A stretch of 64,000 nucleotides of DNA from Ochotona curzoniae (taxonomy: Eukaryota; Chordata; Mammalia; Lagomorpha; Ochotonidae). Below, piece after piece: positions 12,401 to 23,016 of this stretch. The position numbers and the translations under genes were made by a program. The stretch lies in NCBI RefSeq assembly GCF_017591425.1, contig NW_024466459.1, forward strand, positions 3,968,001 to 4,032,000, given 5' to 3'. Within the stretch, counting starts at the first letter, position 1. Every line of letters begins with the position of its first letter. The notes beneath the pieces are model-generated. The model had not been told where the DNA came from. It saw only the letters and a list, made by a program, of their open reading frames with translations, and ran no database searches.

Positions 12401-13331
12401 AGGAGGCTGAGTGGCCAGACTGGTGAAAGCTGGACTTGATCCTATGGGCGTGGGCTGCCAAAGGGGGCAGTAGGGGCTAGGGGTGTGTGTGTCCAATGGA
12501 GGGGAGTCAGGGACAGGAGTGTGGTGTGTGTGTGTGTGTAAGGAAGGGAGGGAGTCCAAGCCAGGAATGTGGTAGGTACGTGTAAAGATCTCATGCAGAA
12601 AAAGCAGCTGAAAGAAGAAGCTGGAAGGCTGGAGACCCAGACACCTGTCAGAATCCAAGGAAGGGAAGATCAGCAGTTAGGTTGGAGGAAAGGCCCAAGA
12701 TTTGCTAACAAGCTGAGCCTCTCTCTCCAGGCAGTCCCTGCCGAGGCCTCCCAGCCTGAGCTGCCGCCCCAGGGGAAGCCAGCAGCCTTGGCACAGAGCC
12801 TAGAAGGTGATTTAGGGCTTACTGACACCAAACTAGAGCTGTTTGCTCTGCTCTCAGAAGCCGTGCCTGCAAAAGGGACTCGTGGCGTTGTTCCCAGCCC
12901 AGAGAGCAGCGGTGCCGACGCCCCTCCCGGCTCCCCAACCTGCCGCAGCCACACCACCTTCTTGAAGTGGATAGACCTGGTGTGTCCAGGACCAGCCCGC
13001 ATGACAAGCACTGGGGAAACCAGGGCAGTCGGTCACCGACCTCTCCAATCCGCTGAGCCCCAGAGGCTCAGAGCAAGTTGTCCAGCTTGTCACAAAACAT
13101 TGGGCTAATTCCACTCAATGGGATAAGGGCACCGTGAAAAGCACCCCAGACAGGAGGGGGGGGTGACAAGTGAGCCGAGGCTGTATCCCCTAGAGCTGTC
13201 TTCCTCTGCCCTTGATCTTAAAGGGTCTGGGACAAACTGGGCCACATCCCCAGCAACCACTTCAATCACAGGTATATTTGCCTGGGAAAACGTTGGCAAG
13301 ACAAGGGCCAGCCTGCAGCCTGCAGACAGAG

Positions 13332-13332
13332 G

Positions 13333-13377
<45 letters not shown>
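13332..13377. repeat. (GC)n(AC)n microsatellite
   Basis: GCGCGCGC passes into about 18 CA units. It is an uninterrupted alternating purine-pyrimidine tract about 530 bp into RGS9 intron 1. A G-run follows at about 13406-13417. Confidence 0.93.
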
Positions 13378-13381
<4 letters not shown>

Positions 13382-13852
13382 ACTGCTAACGGGTCTCAGG
13401 CACTGGGGGGGGGGGGGCTGGATCCTTCACACGGCACCATTTTCAGGGTCTGTATATCTGACACGGCAGTTTGGGATCCGAACCAAACAAAAACGCTCCC
13501 GGCACATCTATGCCTGACTCCAGCCTTGGCAGGGCAGCCTTCAATCTGAAGCGCTGGGGCTGAGCTGTCTGCCGCAGCCTGCTCTGCGGAGTAACAGGTG
13601 GCCTTCCTCTCCAGCAGACAGACGACTGCGCGGGCTTTGGGCTATGCACTAGGAACAGGTTATAGGAGAGCCAAAAGCGCACACACACCACACCACACAC
13701 ACACACACCACGGCAGCGAGTCATTTAACATGCGGGAGCAGCGAGACCCCAGGACCCCCACCTTAACCCGTCTTCGGACACCACCCGGACTCCCACACCC
13801 CACGCCCCCGCACGCCCACGCCCCCAAGGCCCACGGGAGGGGCCGGGGTTAC

Positions 13853-13909
13853 CTTGGGCAGAAAGGCCATCCTCGGCCTGTACTGCTGGCCTTGGTGTCG
13901 GATCGTCAT
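13853..13909 (-). CDS. RGS9: RGS9 coding exon 1 (start codon and residues 1-19)
   Basis: Minus-strand ATG at 13909-13907 opens MTIRHQGQQYRPRMAFLPK, the RGS9 N-terminus. The codon for K19 is followed directly by a donor GTAACC at 13852, a rather weak splice site (C at +5). The exon is in phase 0 and joins the residue-20 exon at 2710 after an 11.1-kb intron. It sits inside a CpG island with a CCAAT box upstream, as expected for a first exon. Residue 18 is Pro (CCC), whereas I recall Gln in human RGS9 (AFLQK). This is either a lineage change or a sequencing error. The 5' untranslated part continues to the right of 13909, but I cannot place the transcription start. Confidence 0.95.
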
Positions 13910-14067
13910 CGTGGACCCTGCAGCAGGCACGGCGGCCCAGGGAAGGGCACCCGCGCACACCCGAGGCCCTCGGAGGGCGCCGTGCGCGCAGGGCGCAGGG
14001 CCCGGGATGCTGCTCCAAGCCGCCCCGCGACTCCGCCGACTTGGCCAAGCAGCTGGAAGCGCGCCGG

Positions 14068-14075
14068 CCAATCAG
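14068..14075 (+). promoter_or_regulatory. RGS9: CCAAT box (NF-Y site) of the RGS9 promoter
   Basis: CCAATCAG on the plus strand is the standard NF-Y core with its usual flank. It lies about 160 bp upstream of the RGS9 ATG (on the minus strand it reads ATTGG). It falls inside the part that is missing from the second copy of this segment near 24290. Confidence 0.6.
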
Positions 14076-14123
14076 CGCGCCGCGCCGCGGACTCATTAGC
14101 ATGCGCGGCGCCGCGCGCACCTG

Positions 14124-14137
14124 CCGCCAGGGGGCGC
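14124..14137 (+). promoter_or_regulatory. CTCF core motif at the RGS9 promoter
   Basis: CCGCCAGGGGGCGC is a near-perfect CTCF core (consensus CCANCAGGGGGCGC) in forward orientation, in a CpG island just upstream of RGS9. It points toward GNA13. A second copy with the same core and orientation is at 24311. Confidence 0.75.
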
Positions 14138-14880
14138 GTCCGGCTCCGCCTGCGTCCGCGGAGCTCCAGGTGAGAGGCGCGGGCAGGCGGGGGAGGATGC
14201 GGAGGCGTGGCAGGTGCAGCAAATAGAGAAGCGGGCCGTACCGAACGTGAGCTGGCCCATCCCAGCTCTGCCGGCAGCTTTGGGTAAGTCCCTTGAAAGC
14301 GCTCAACAATCACTGTCTTATCTAAAAAGGAGGGAAAAAAAATTAATGAGATTATGATATTCAACAGCCAGATTAAATTACCACCGCGAAGTAGGGAAAT
14401 GTGTTACAGCCCAGAGGTTTGGAAGCAGGGAGAGGAGGAGGAGGAGCGGAGGGAAGGGAGGGCGGGAATCAGAGATGTTGATTTCTAGACCAAATAACAG
14501 AGGTTTAAAAGTGAAGGACAGTCATGGTACCTGCTGAGCTGGATAGCCCTCAGTGACTCCCAGGGATGTGTTGGTTTTCAGAGGCATGTTAGAGGCTCTC
14601 AAACGAAATGAAAGATTTAGGACCCCTCCCCCCCAAGCCAGCTCCTCCACCCACACACTCATGGCCTCCCCCCAGATGAAGCTATTAAGATTAAGTTAGA
14701 ACTGATGAGCCCCCACGAAGACTTGGCCATCTCCAGAGTATGCAAGGGTGAGACCCCTAAGTCAGCACCCGCGCCCGGGCAGCTACATCTGGTGCAGCAC
14801 CTGCACTTAGTAACACCAAGCACAACAGAAAGGTGTGCGGTGGGAAGACACAGGCAGCCATTGCAGCGTTTATAAAAACA

Positions 14881-15172
14881 TTGACTGATTGATTGCAAAG
14901 CAAGAGTGACAGACAGAAAGTGGAGTGGGGAGAGAAATCTTGCATCTGCCAGCTCACTCCCCAAACGGTGTGACAGTCAGCACTGGGCCAGGCCAAAGGC
15001 AGGAGCCTGGAACGCCATGCTGGACTCGCTCAGCAGAGACAGAGGCCCAAGCACTTGAACCAGGCCTATTAGCAGAGAGCCGATGAGCAGCAGAGCAGAG
15101 TCCCCAAGCAGCACTTCTGCAGCAGATGCCAGCAGCTGCACCATGACCTTGGCCCCTTACAGCAGCAGCACC
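14881..15172 (-). repeat. CSINE, diverged
   Basis: Minus-strand body with 'agctcactccccaaacgg', 'gccaggagcctggaacg' and 'cccaagcacttgaacc'. It lies about 700 bp beyond the RGS9 CpG island. Confidence 0.7.
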
Positions 15173-15221
15173 TGTTCCTATTTTTTGTCATATTTATCTA
15201 TAAGAATCTAAAGAAAATTAT

Positions 15222-15550
15222 GGGGCCTAGCACAATGGCCCAGTGGCTAAATCCTCACCTTGCATGGATCCCAAATGGGTGCCAATTTATGTTCCAGCTG
15301 CTCCACTTTCCATCCAGCTCCCTTGTGGCCCAGAGAAAGCAGTCGAGGATGACCCAAAGCCTTGGGACCCTGCACCTGTGTGGGAGACTTGGAAGGGGCT
15401 CCTGACTCCTGGCTTTGGATCAGCTCAGCTCTGGCCATTGTGGCTACTTGGGGAGTGAACCAGTAGATGGAAGATCTTTCTCTCCGACTGTCCTTCTCTG
15501 TGTAAATCTGCATTGCCAACAAAAAATAAATCATTTTTAGAAAGAAAGAA
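15222..15550 (+). repeat. CSINE, near full length
   Basis: Starts 'ggggcctagcacaatggcccagtggctaa' and ends 'aaaaaataaatc'. It contains a short deletion in the 'catatgggtgcc' block. Confidence 0.9.
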
Positions 15551-16435
15551 GGTTGTGAGTGCTGATGAAGTATGCTCATGTATGTGAACATGCGAACACA
15601 CACACATACACACACTTCCATACGACCCTGGCTTGAGTTTACCGACACAGTGCTTGGAACCTTCTGGAGCCTTTTTAGAAACCCCGGAATGGGCACATCC
15701 AGTATGGAGGACATGGGCCCCACTGGGCTTCACCTGTGCTAGACATGAGAGACTGAGGCAAGCAAAGCTGATCCCTGAAAAGTGTGTTCCTGCTGGGAGT
15801 AGCTGACAGCCAAGGAAAGTGCTGGAAAATCTTGACATCTTTCCATGGGGCACCCTGGTGTGTTCCACAAAATACAGTCTGGGATACGCACAAGGAGGTG
15901 ACCCCTGAGGCTCTGTCCAGCTCCGGAATTCCTTCATTCTAGAAATCCGAATCCAAGAGAAGGTGAGGGCCTTTCCAGAGAGGAGGCCCAGAACTGCAGG
16001 AGCTTCTCTCTGGCATAGGGTAAGAGAGACCTCAGAAGGCAGGTTACCCTGCTGCATGCCCCTTCACCCAGCAGGCTTGCCCTGCAAACACCCACATGGC
16101 ACAGTCACCCTGGGCTGCTTGGCTGGGGGTGCTAGGTGAGGGACCCAGAGCTCAGGCCCAGTGGTGTGGCCAGGATGTAGAGCTGCAGAAACTCGCTGAA
16201 CTTGCTGTGCTAGACTGTTCTTCTTGCCAGTGTCAGCTGGAACTAGAAAGGGAAGCAAACAAACCAAACGGGCGGGGAACAGCGAAGGAACCAGGAGCCA
16301 CGAGCCACACAGAGCGGCCCCTTGAGCTACAGCAGCCCAAGTCTGTGCGGGGACAAGGATGTCTGCTTGCATTCTCCAACATGTCTCTTTGTGTCTTTTT
16401 TGTTTTGTTTTGTTTTGCTTTGCTTTACTTCTCTA

Positions 16436-16655
16436 TTTTCATTTCATTCATAAGGCAGAATCTTCCATCTACTGGTTTACTCCTCAAATGGCCACAGTCG
16501 TCAGGACTGGACTGGGCCTATGCCAGGAGCCTGCAACACGTTCCAGGGCTTCCTCATGGCTGGCAGGGACCCAAGCACTTGACCCGACACCTGCTGGCTC
16601 CTGGGGCACACATTACCAGGCTCTGCAAGCAGCCACTTGGCCACGGCATAAAATG
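16436..16655 (-). repeat. CSINE, truncated next to an LTR
   Basis: The minus-strand tail and body are visible up to 'ggcacacattaccagg'. The head is lost where the 16666-17028 LTR begins. It is preceded by a (TTTTG)n run at about 16400-16430. Confidence 0.7.
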
Positions 16656-16665
16656 TGTCATTTCT

Positions 16666-17028
16666 TGTTGGCAACGCCCGCGTCGCCACGTACCCCGAGC
16701 CCCGAGCTGAGCGGAGGGACTAGGGTTATGAGACAGACAAGACAGACAACACACACAACACACTGAGGCTCATTAAGTGAAGCCTTTATTCAAAGTCGAA
16801 CTCTCTTATATAGTCTGCTTGGCCCCTCCCAGGATTTTCCCAATGGTTAAGCAACACCTAAGCTCCCCCAAGGACGTGCAAAAAGGGGAAGCAGGAAGGA
16901 GGGAAATTGTAGTCAAACCATGAGGGCTAAATGTATCAGGCCATGATTGCCCTTCCTGTTACACCTTTGAGAAACAAGCTGTGCTGTGGAGTTAACCCTT
17001 GGGAGACCCAGCCATGCAATTTCTCACA
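16666..17028 (-). mobile_element. Solo LTR, minus orientation (class II-like)
   Basis: Read on the minus strand, it starts TGTGAGAAATTG and ends GCCAACA. It has a TATA box GACTATATAAG (complement of 16806-16815) and AATAAA (16785-16790) about 20 bp downstream, then about 120 bp of R-U5. It lies between a truncated minus-strand SINE and a plus-strand SINE. I found no clear target-site duplication, so the ends are approximate. Confidence 0.6.
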
Positions 17029-17074
17029 ACCCGAAGGGCCTAATGTGTAATGTGGTGTTAGAAGCTTAGTGATA

Positions 17075-17415
17075 GGCACAATAGGCCCATAGCTAAAGCC
17101 TCACCTTGCATGCACCAGGATCCCATATGGGTGCCCGTTTGTATCCTGGCTGCTCCACTTCCCATTCAGCTCCCTGCTTGTGGTCTGGGAAAGCAGTCGA
17201 GGATGGCCCAAAGCCTTGGGACCCTGCACCTGCGTGGGAGACTTGAAAGAGGCTCCTGGCTCCTGGCTTTAGATTGGCTCAACTCTGGCCATTGCAGCCA
17301 CTTGGGAAGTGAACCAGCAGATGGAGGATCTTTTGCTCTGTCTCTCCTTCTCTCTGTAAATCTGACTTTCCAATAAAAAATAATATAAATCTTCTAAAAA
17401 AGAAAAAAAAAATGT
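17075..17415 (+). repeat. CSINE with target-site duplication
   Basis: Full-length copy flanked by TTAGTGATA at 17066-17074 and 17416-17424. Confidence 0.92.
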
Positions 17416-17536
17416 TTAGTGATAAAATCCTGGAAGAAAGCACTGGTTTAATTCACTTACTCATCGAAACAATTCATCCGTGTACCAGGCTGGAGTCTGG
17501 AACTCAAAATGGGAATTGCCTGTCTTAATAAGCTGA

Positions 17537-17731
17537 AACGGACTGGTGCTGCGTTATAGCATGATGAGCCTCTGCCTGCAGTGCCATCATCCCAGATGGG
17601 CACTGGTTCGAGTTCCTGCTGCTGCACTTCTGGTCCAGCTCCTTGCTAATGCAGCTGGGAAAGCAGCAGAAAATGGTCTAAATGCTTGGGTCCCTCCTGC
17701 ACCCACGTGGGAGACCCAGATGGAGTCCCAG
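17537..17731 (+). repeat. CSINE, 3' truncated
   Basis: Older form of the head ('ggtgctgcgttatagcatgatgagcctctg'). It stops after 'gggagacccagatggagtcc'. Confidence 0.75.
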
Positions 17732-18553
17732 TGGACACAATAGAGGACTTCGTGCCAGGGCGTCTTTTCCAGCCTGCCTGCAAGAGAAGGTTAAGGAAAC
17801 TTCCTGGAGGAGTCTTAGAGGCAGATGGGAGCTGGCTGGGAGACCAAGGCCCAACACATTGCACCAGAAAAGGGCCAGAGATCACACTCAGCAGGACTGA
17901 GGTGGTGACAAGGCATCTGCTGGACCAAGGGGCTGGTGGGTATGCAGAATTTGGGTCCGGGACTGGATAAAAAGGATGTAAGGAAGCTTGCCGGAGTCAT
18001 AGACCCATGAGTGTGTGAAAGCAGTGGGCACATACAAAGAAAAGCTTGTCAAAACTCACCCAACGGCACACCGACTGACAACTTGAGCCTGCCATTGTGT
18101 GTAACCCATGCGATGGGAAAAAGCAAGCGTTGTCCTGTGACATGGCAGAGGGCTGTGGTGCTGCACGGGTCCTCCTGTGACTCAGTATATGACATCATCC
18201 CCACCACCATCACCGTGGGCATCCCTGTCCTCCTCATCAGCCATAGGGTGTGATCAAAGTGCTACATCGCAGTCATAGGGCCCTGGATGCCATACTACAT
18301 GATCCACGCAGCCTTGCACCTTGTCCCCTGTGAGATAAGAACTTATCTGGTTGCAGGAACAGGACCGACCTTGCACGCACTCTTGCAGCCATGCCCTTTA
18401 AAACTAGGTTGAAAGTCATCTCAATCAAATGTCTCAACACCCAGAGGCAAATCAGCCATTTAGTTCAATCACTGTGTCACGTGTTGTCCTGAGGCCTCTC
18501 TCCCTGTCTGGACCGGGTCAGAGGGAATGCCACACCTTAAAGGTCTCACTTCT

Positions 18554-18838
18554 AGGGCCAGTGACATAGCATTGTAGGTTAAGCCTCTACCTGTGGCACC
18601 AACATCCCATAGGGCTGTTAGTTCGTGTCCTAGATGCTCCACTTCCTATCCAGCCCCCTAGTAATAGCCTGGGAAAAGCAACAGAGAATGGCCTAAGTCC
18701 TTGGGTCCCTGCACCTGTGTGGGAGACCAGGAAGAAGCTCCAGGCTCCTGGCTTCAGATTGGCTCAGCTCTGGAGAATGAGTCAGCAGATGAAAGATCTC
18801 TCTCTCTCTCCCCTTTGTAACTCTTTTTCTTAAAAAGC
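18554..18838 (+). repeat. CSINE
   Basis: Complete from 'agggccagtgacatagcattg' to a CT-rich tail ('ctctctctctcccctttgtaac'). It is an older subtype. Confidence 0.85.
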
Positions 18839-19960
18839 TCATTTCTGCATGATGGGTGCAAAAGGTTGTTTATGGTAGAAGCGTCCAGAAAGGGGTTTCT
18901 TAGAGGCCAGGCAGCATTAAGAGGAGCTAACTCAGACGTAGAAGCTCCGAGAGGACAGCATCCATGAGCAGCCATCACCCTGCCTGGGCCAAGGAGCTGG
19001 CCCACAGGTCTCTCAGGGAAGGACAGTGTCCTGCGGAAAGGAGGCCAAGGGCGTAACTACTCCGGCTGTCATGCTGGCTGCCCTTGATTCCACAGTGCCT
19101 CCTGCTGCTTGTCCCTGGCCCAAACAAATCCAGAGGCAGGTGGGAGCCCCATGGTGCAGGCATCTAGCTGAAGACGTCCAGAGCCAGGCAGAGACATGCC
19201 AAGAATCTGGAGAGAAGCCAACTGGAAGACAGCAGACAGTGGGTTAAATGGTGGGGTGTGGCTGTGTGGTCACCCGAGGAGTCCCAGAGCTTACCCTGCG
19301 TCCCCCAAGCATGTGGACGGCTCCAAGACAACACCTGCATGAAGGGACGTGTGACCCTGACTTGGACACCAGCGGTGTTATGTTCACCTGACTACCTGGG
19401 TCACCGTGCGTGCCGCCGCCCTTTAGCATGCACGCCATTCTGTCTTGCTGGAATCTATCACAGCTACAAGTCTTTAAAAAGCCGTGCATATTTGAAAGAA
19501 CTGCTTAGATGCATAAACGCTTTCTTCCTAGCTCCTGTGACAGAAGCAAACCCTCTTGGGAACACACATGTGGCCTGACAGGGCAATCCGAGGGTCTTCT
19601 TTCTTTCTGACACAGTGAGACCCCTCGTTGGCTGCCCAGCTCTCCCAGGGCCTCCCCAGCCAGCTGCAGACCACGATAGAAAGGCAGGGCTGAACACCCA
19701 GCTCTCTCAGCACTCTCCACAGAGAAGCTATTTTAGACCTCAGGGAACCAACCACACCTGATGACCCTGCGTGTTGCATGTGGAGGAAGTGGGATAATTG
19801 GAACTTTCTGGAAGAGTTTCTGGCTCTTTTTCATGCAGAGGTTATTCAGAAACTATTTTGACCCAGTGTTAACCACCAACTACCACCACAAAGTGTAGCT
19901 CTGTCGTAAAAGCCCTGCCTTCTTATCTTTTTTTATCCTAAGTTAAATTCATTGGATGTC

Positions 19961-20257
19961 TCCACAGCACGATGGCTCAGTAGCTATATCCTTGCCTTCC
20001 ACACAACGGAATTTCATCTGGATGCTGGTTTCTGTTCCGGCTGCTCCACTTCCCATCCAGCTCCCTGCCTGTGGTCTGGGAAAGCAGTAAAGGATGGCCC
20101 AAAGCCCTGGGACCCTGCACCTGCGTGGGAGGAGTTCTGGAAGAAGCTCTCCGTTCCTGGTTTTGGATTGGCTCAACTCCGGCCACTGTAGTCACTTTGA
20201 ACTAGCCGATGGGAGATCATTCTCTCTGTATCTGCTTCTCTCTGTAAATCTGCTTTT
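19961..20257 (+). repeat. CSINE body, split by the 20258-20828 insertion
   Basis: Complete except for its tail, which is found at 20829-20860. Confidence 0.88.
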
Positions 20258-20828
20258 CTCGGGGTTTTCCTACCAGCAGGCCCCTGAAACCACCAAGGGG
20301 TTGAGGCGACAGAGTTCTGCGGCCACAAGAACCACCGGAGACAGTCTGGTCGAGCATGTCTGCTTATTGTAATGCAAGCACAAACGTACATAGACTAAGA
20401 AAGGGGAAGGCAGAAGGGCAGCTTCTGACAGTCCTTCCTCCCAACAATGACACTGTAATTGGCCAGAAGGCATGTCTATCTCTCTGGACCCTTCCAGTCA
20501 CGTAGTGGGTCACGTACAACACGCTTAGCTGGAAGGTATGCCTCAGGTCGCATTCACCATGTGAGGCTGGCAGATAGGCTCTGGGTCGCATCTGACTTCT
20601 CAGAGTTGCTTATCAAGAAAGTCCCAGCACAGTTCATCCAAGGACAGAGAAGAGAGACTGGGGTGCTGCCCACCACTCTCACCTGTATGACCAGTGAACC
20701 AGCCAGGTTGAGGTCTCAGTCAGCTGAAACCATCATCAGGGGTTTCCCCCAGGGACACGGTGTGCCATGTGCCTGTGACCTCCCATGTAGGCCAAGCAGG
20801 CAGGAACCCCGGGGGATCTCCCATGTGC
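20258..20828 (-). mobile_element. LTR-like insertion splitting a SINE
   Basis: About 570 bp separate the body of a plus-strand SINE (19961-20257, ending ..AAATCTGCTTTTC) from its missing tail (TTCCAATAAAAATAAATAAATC at 20831). The insert carries an imperfect inverted pair at its ends (CGGGGTTTTCC and GGAACCCCGG). On the minus strand it reads like an R-U5 region (..CAATAAGCAGACATG..). The polyadenylation signal is not canonical and no target duplication is clear, so the LTR assignment is tentative. The insertion itself is clear. Confidence 0.5.
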
Positions 20829-20860
20829 CCTTCCAATAAAAATAAATAAATCTTTAAAAA
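20829..20860 (+). repeat. CSINE tail displaced by an insertion
   Basis: CCTTCCAATAAAAATAAATA followed by AATCTTT is the missing tail of the 19961 copy. Confidence 0.8.
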
Positions 20861-21779
20861 TGCAAAATAAATAAATGATTCTTAGGGAAAAAGAAAGAAC
20901 TGTATTCAATGGCATTGCTAACTTGTTTAATGAGAATCACTATACTACACTTCATTGGAGAAAACTCAGAACTGGAAATTGAAAAAAAAAAATAAAGTGC
21001 TGATGTGGGAAAAGGCACCTGCAGGAATTGAACTGGGCTTTGGTCCTAAGACAGGGGTGGGATGAAGGGGACATTAGTGGTAGCCTTACACATGTAGCCT
21101 GTGTCCCTGGTCCCTGTGTCGCCTCTGACCACCAGAGCTTTCTCATGGCCTGACTGCCGTGCGATGCACAGTATCCAAACTGATCAATTTCAGTAAGGGC
21201 ACAGAGCCATGGAACCACGCACACGGTGAAGACAGGAAGTGTGGCTGTCACCTCCTTCCCCCACCCTGTGTGCCCCTTGGGGAGTCCTCACCATCACTTG
21301 CTTCCTGTCGTTCAGGAATATTTGAGTCAAGGACTCGGGTCAAGTTAACCAACTTCTCCGATTCTCCGGGCTCTCACACAGACTTGGGGGATTCAGAAAT
21401 CCCTTCCAAACTGTGACCCCTGTGACTTCGGAAGTAAAATGCTCCATTAGCCCCCAAAGGGTGGCCAACCAGAATTTAGTGATCCCCACAAGGGAAGTCC
21501 CAATGGACAGCCCAGGAACCCCAAAAAGGGATACCAGGTGGCAGATATCAGAACAAGCTGAGCGCAACCAGCAGCATTCCCCTGCCTTTCTTGCCACAAG
21601 TGACCAGAGAGGGACAGGGTGCAGGACTGAGGCAACAGGGAGCACCCAAGGCATACCAGGATGCTGCATGTCTTGGGTGCTTCATTTTGCATTCATCTTA
21701 ATGAAATCACCTTGCGTTGTCAGACACACCACCCATTCTGCCACAGACACTTAAATAGAGTACGCCGGTTACCCACCCT

Positions 21780-22080
21780 GAACCCCAAGATCTCCCCAGG
21801 GGTGGTGCTGTGCTCTGGTTTCCATGAATCAGCCAGTCTCCATCCCAGCTGATGGGGTACCTCGGATGCCTCGGCCCACAGGACCCAGGCAATGGGAAGC
21901 AGAGGTCCTTTCCATAGCTTTCCAAAGCAGGGAAGTTCCCATAGTTCCTGCCCCTCTGCTTTTTGCTATTAGTTATCCCAGGAATGGAAACGTCTAGAAG
22001 GAGATAGAAAGATGACTGATAAAGGGAATGCCAAGAAATGAAAACGGAAATTCCTACAACGAAATTTTGTAACACCTGTT
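21780..22080. repeat. Old dispersed repeat, copy A
   Basis: This block is similar to 34330-34620, sharing CTTTCCAAAGCA, TCCTGCCCCT, GAAGATGACTGAT-like and GAAATGAAAACxGxAA segments in the same order. The family looks like an old LTR of the MaLR type, but I cannot name it. Confidence 0.55.
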
Positions 22081-22118
22081 ACTTCCCCTTTATTCAGATG
22101 TTGCATTTGGTTTTCATT

Positions 22119-22431
22119 TTAAGGATTTTATTTTTGCTTATTTGAAAAGCAGAATTACGGAGAAAGAGAGAAGGGGATGGAGAGACATTTTCTATCCACA
22201 CTCCCCACCAGGCTGCCACAGCGGGGGGGCTGGGAGCAGGTCAGGCCGAAGCCAGGAGCTCCACCTGTGAGTGCAGGGATCCAAGGCACGTGGGCCATCT
22301 CCTGCCGCTCTCCCAGCAGCATTAGTGAGGAACTGGATCAGACACAGAGCAGCCAGGTCTTGAACCGGGGTCCGTATCGTATGCTGAGGCTGCAGGTCGC
22401 AGCTTAGTGCGTGATGCCACGATGCCAGCCC
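22119..22431 (-). repeat. CSINE
   Basis: Complete minus-strand copy, from 'taaggattttatttttgcttatttgaaa' to 'gatgccagccc'. Confidence 0.88.
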
Positions 22432-22665
22432 TTTACACATTGGCGTTTGAAGATCTACTTTGCCCACGGTTGTCCCCCTGCTTCCCTGCGGGTCCCACAC
22501 TGCTTTGTCTGGCCTTGTCTGTCTCCTGTGGCGTCAGATGAACCTGGGAGACGCCGAGTGCTCCTTCCCCTTCATTTCTATTTTTGGTAGACATCTTTTC
22601 TGGGTTCAAAACTCACGTCACCCTGCGGGCACCAAGCTGGTGCTTTATTCAGAGTACACAGCATT

Positions 22666-23003
22666 GGGCCCGGCAACGATAACGTAATGGTTAAGGTCCT
22701 CGCCTTGAACGCGCTGCGATACCATATGGGTGCCGGTTCTAATCCCGGCGGCTCCACTTCCCATCCAGCTCCCTGATTGTGGCCTAGGAGGGTAGTTGGG
22801 GACGGCCCAAAGCCTGGGACCCTGCACCCGTGTGGGAGACCCTGAAGAGACTCCTGGCTTCAGATTGGCACAGCTCCAGCCACTGCAGCCGCTTGGGAAG
22901 TGAACCATCAGAAGGAAGATCTTCCTCTCTGCCTCTCCTCCTCTCTGTATATCTGCCTTTCCAATAAAAATAAATAAATCTTAAAAAAAAAAAAAAGAGA
23001 GAG
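22666..23003 (+). repeat. CSINE, young subtype
   Basis: Starts 'gggcccggcaacgataacgtaatgg', ends with an A-run and (GA)n, and has few substitutions. Confidence 0.92.
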
Positions 23004-23016
23004 AGACTTATTTGAG

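Larger units (their letters stand above)
2711..13852 (-). other. RGS9: RGS9 intron 1
   Basis: This is an 11.1-kb first intron. From 3151 to 7900 it contains a solo LTR, one plus-strand SINE, a MIR, an L1 3' end and two old unnamed repeats. From about 7900 to 13850 it is GC-rich and nearly free of interspersed repeats, with only microsatellites at 9356-9420, 13332-13377 and 13681-13711. 8000-13100 is full of short open frames, but none resembles a known protein. Intronic enhancers are plausible here, but the sequence alone does not show them. Confidence 0.85.
13720..14215. promoter_or_regulatory. RGS9: RGS9 CpG-island promoter / 5' UTR
   Basis: A CpG-dense, GC-rich block surrounds the RGS9 start codon. 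It is TATA-less on the minus strand, with an inverted CCAAT box about 160 bp upstream of the ATG and a CTCF core about 215 bp upstream. The transcription start probably lies between 13910 and about 14100, but I cannot fix it. On the plus strand, the upstream part carries a good splice donor (CTCCAG|GTGAGA, 14164-14175), which would suit a divergent non-coding transcript. Confidence 0.8.

Noticed and set aside
12569..13108. Open frame of 179 codons on the plus strand within RGS9 intron 1
   Set aside because: GC-rich intronic sequence with no recognisable domain and no clear conserved start or splice context; an antisense frame of similar length overlaps it.
13598..14309. Long open frames on both strands over the RGS9 CpG island
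   Set aside because: GC-rich DNA lacks stop codons by composition. The true coding part here is the 57-nt RGS9 exon 1 on the minus strand.
15425..16057. 210-codon minus-strand frame
   Set aside because: It begins in unique sequence and ends in an antisense SINE; no protein similarity recognised.
22666..22760. tRNA-like head of SINE copies as a tRNA gene
   Set aside because: The A- and B-box-like parts belong to the tRNA-derived SINE; no cloverleaf of proper length is formed.
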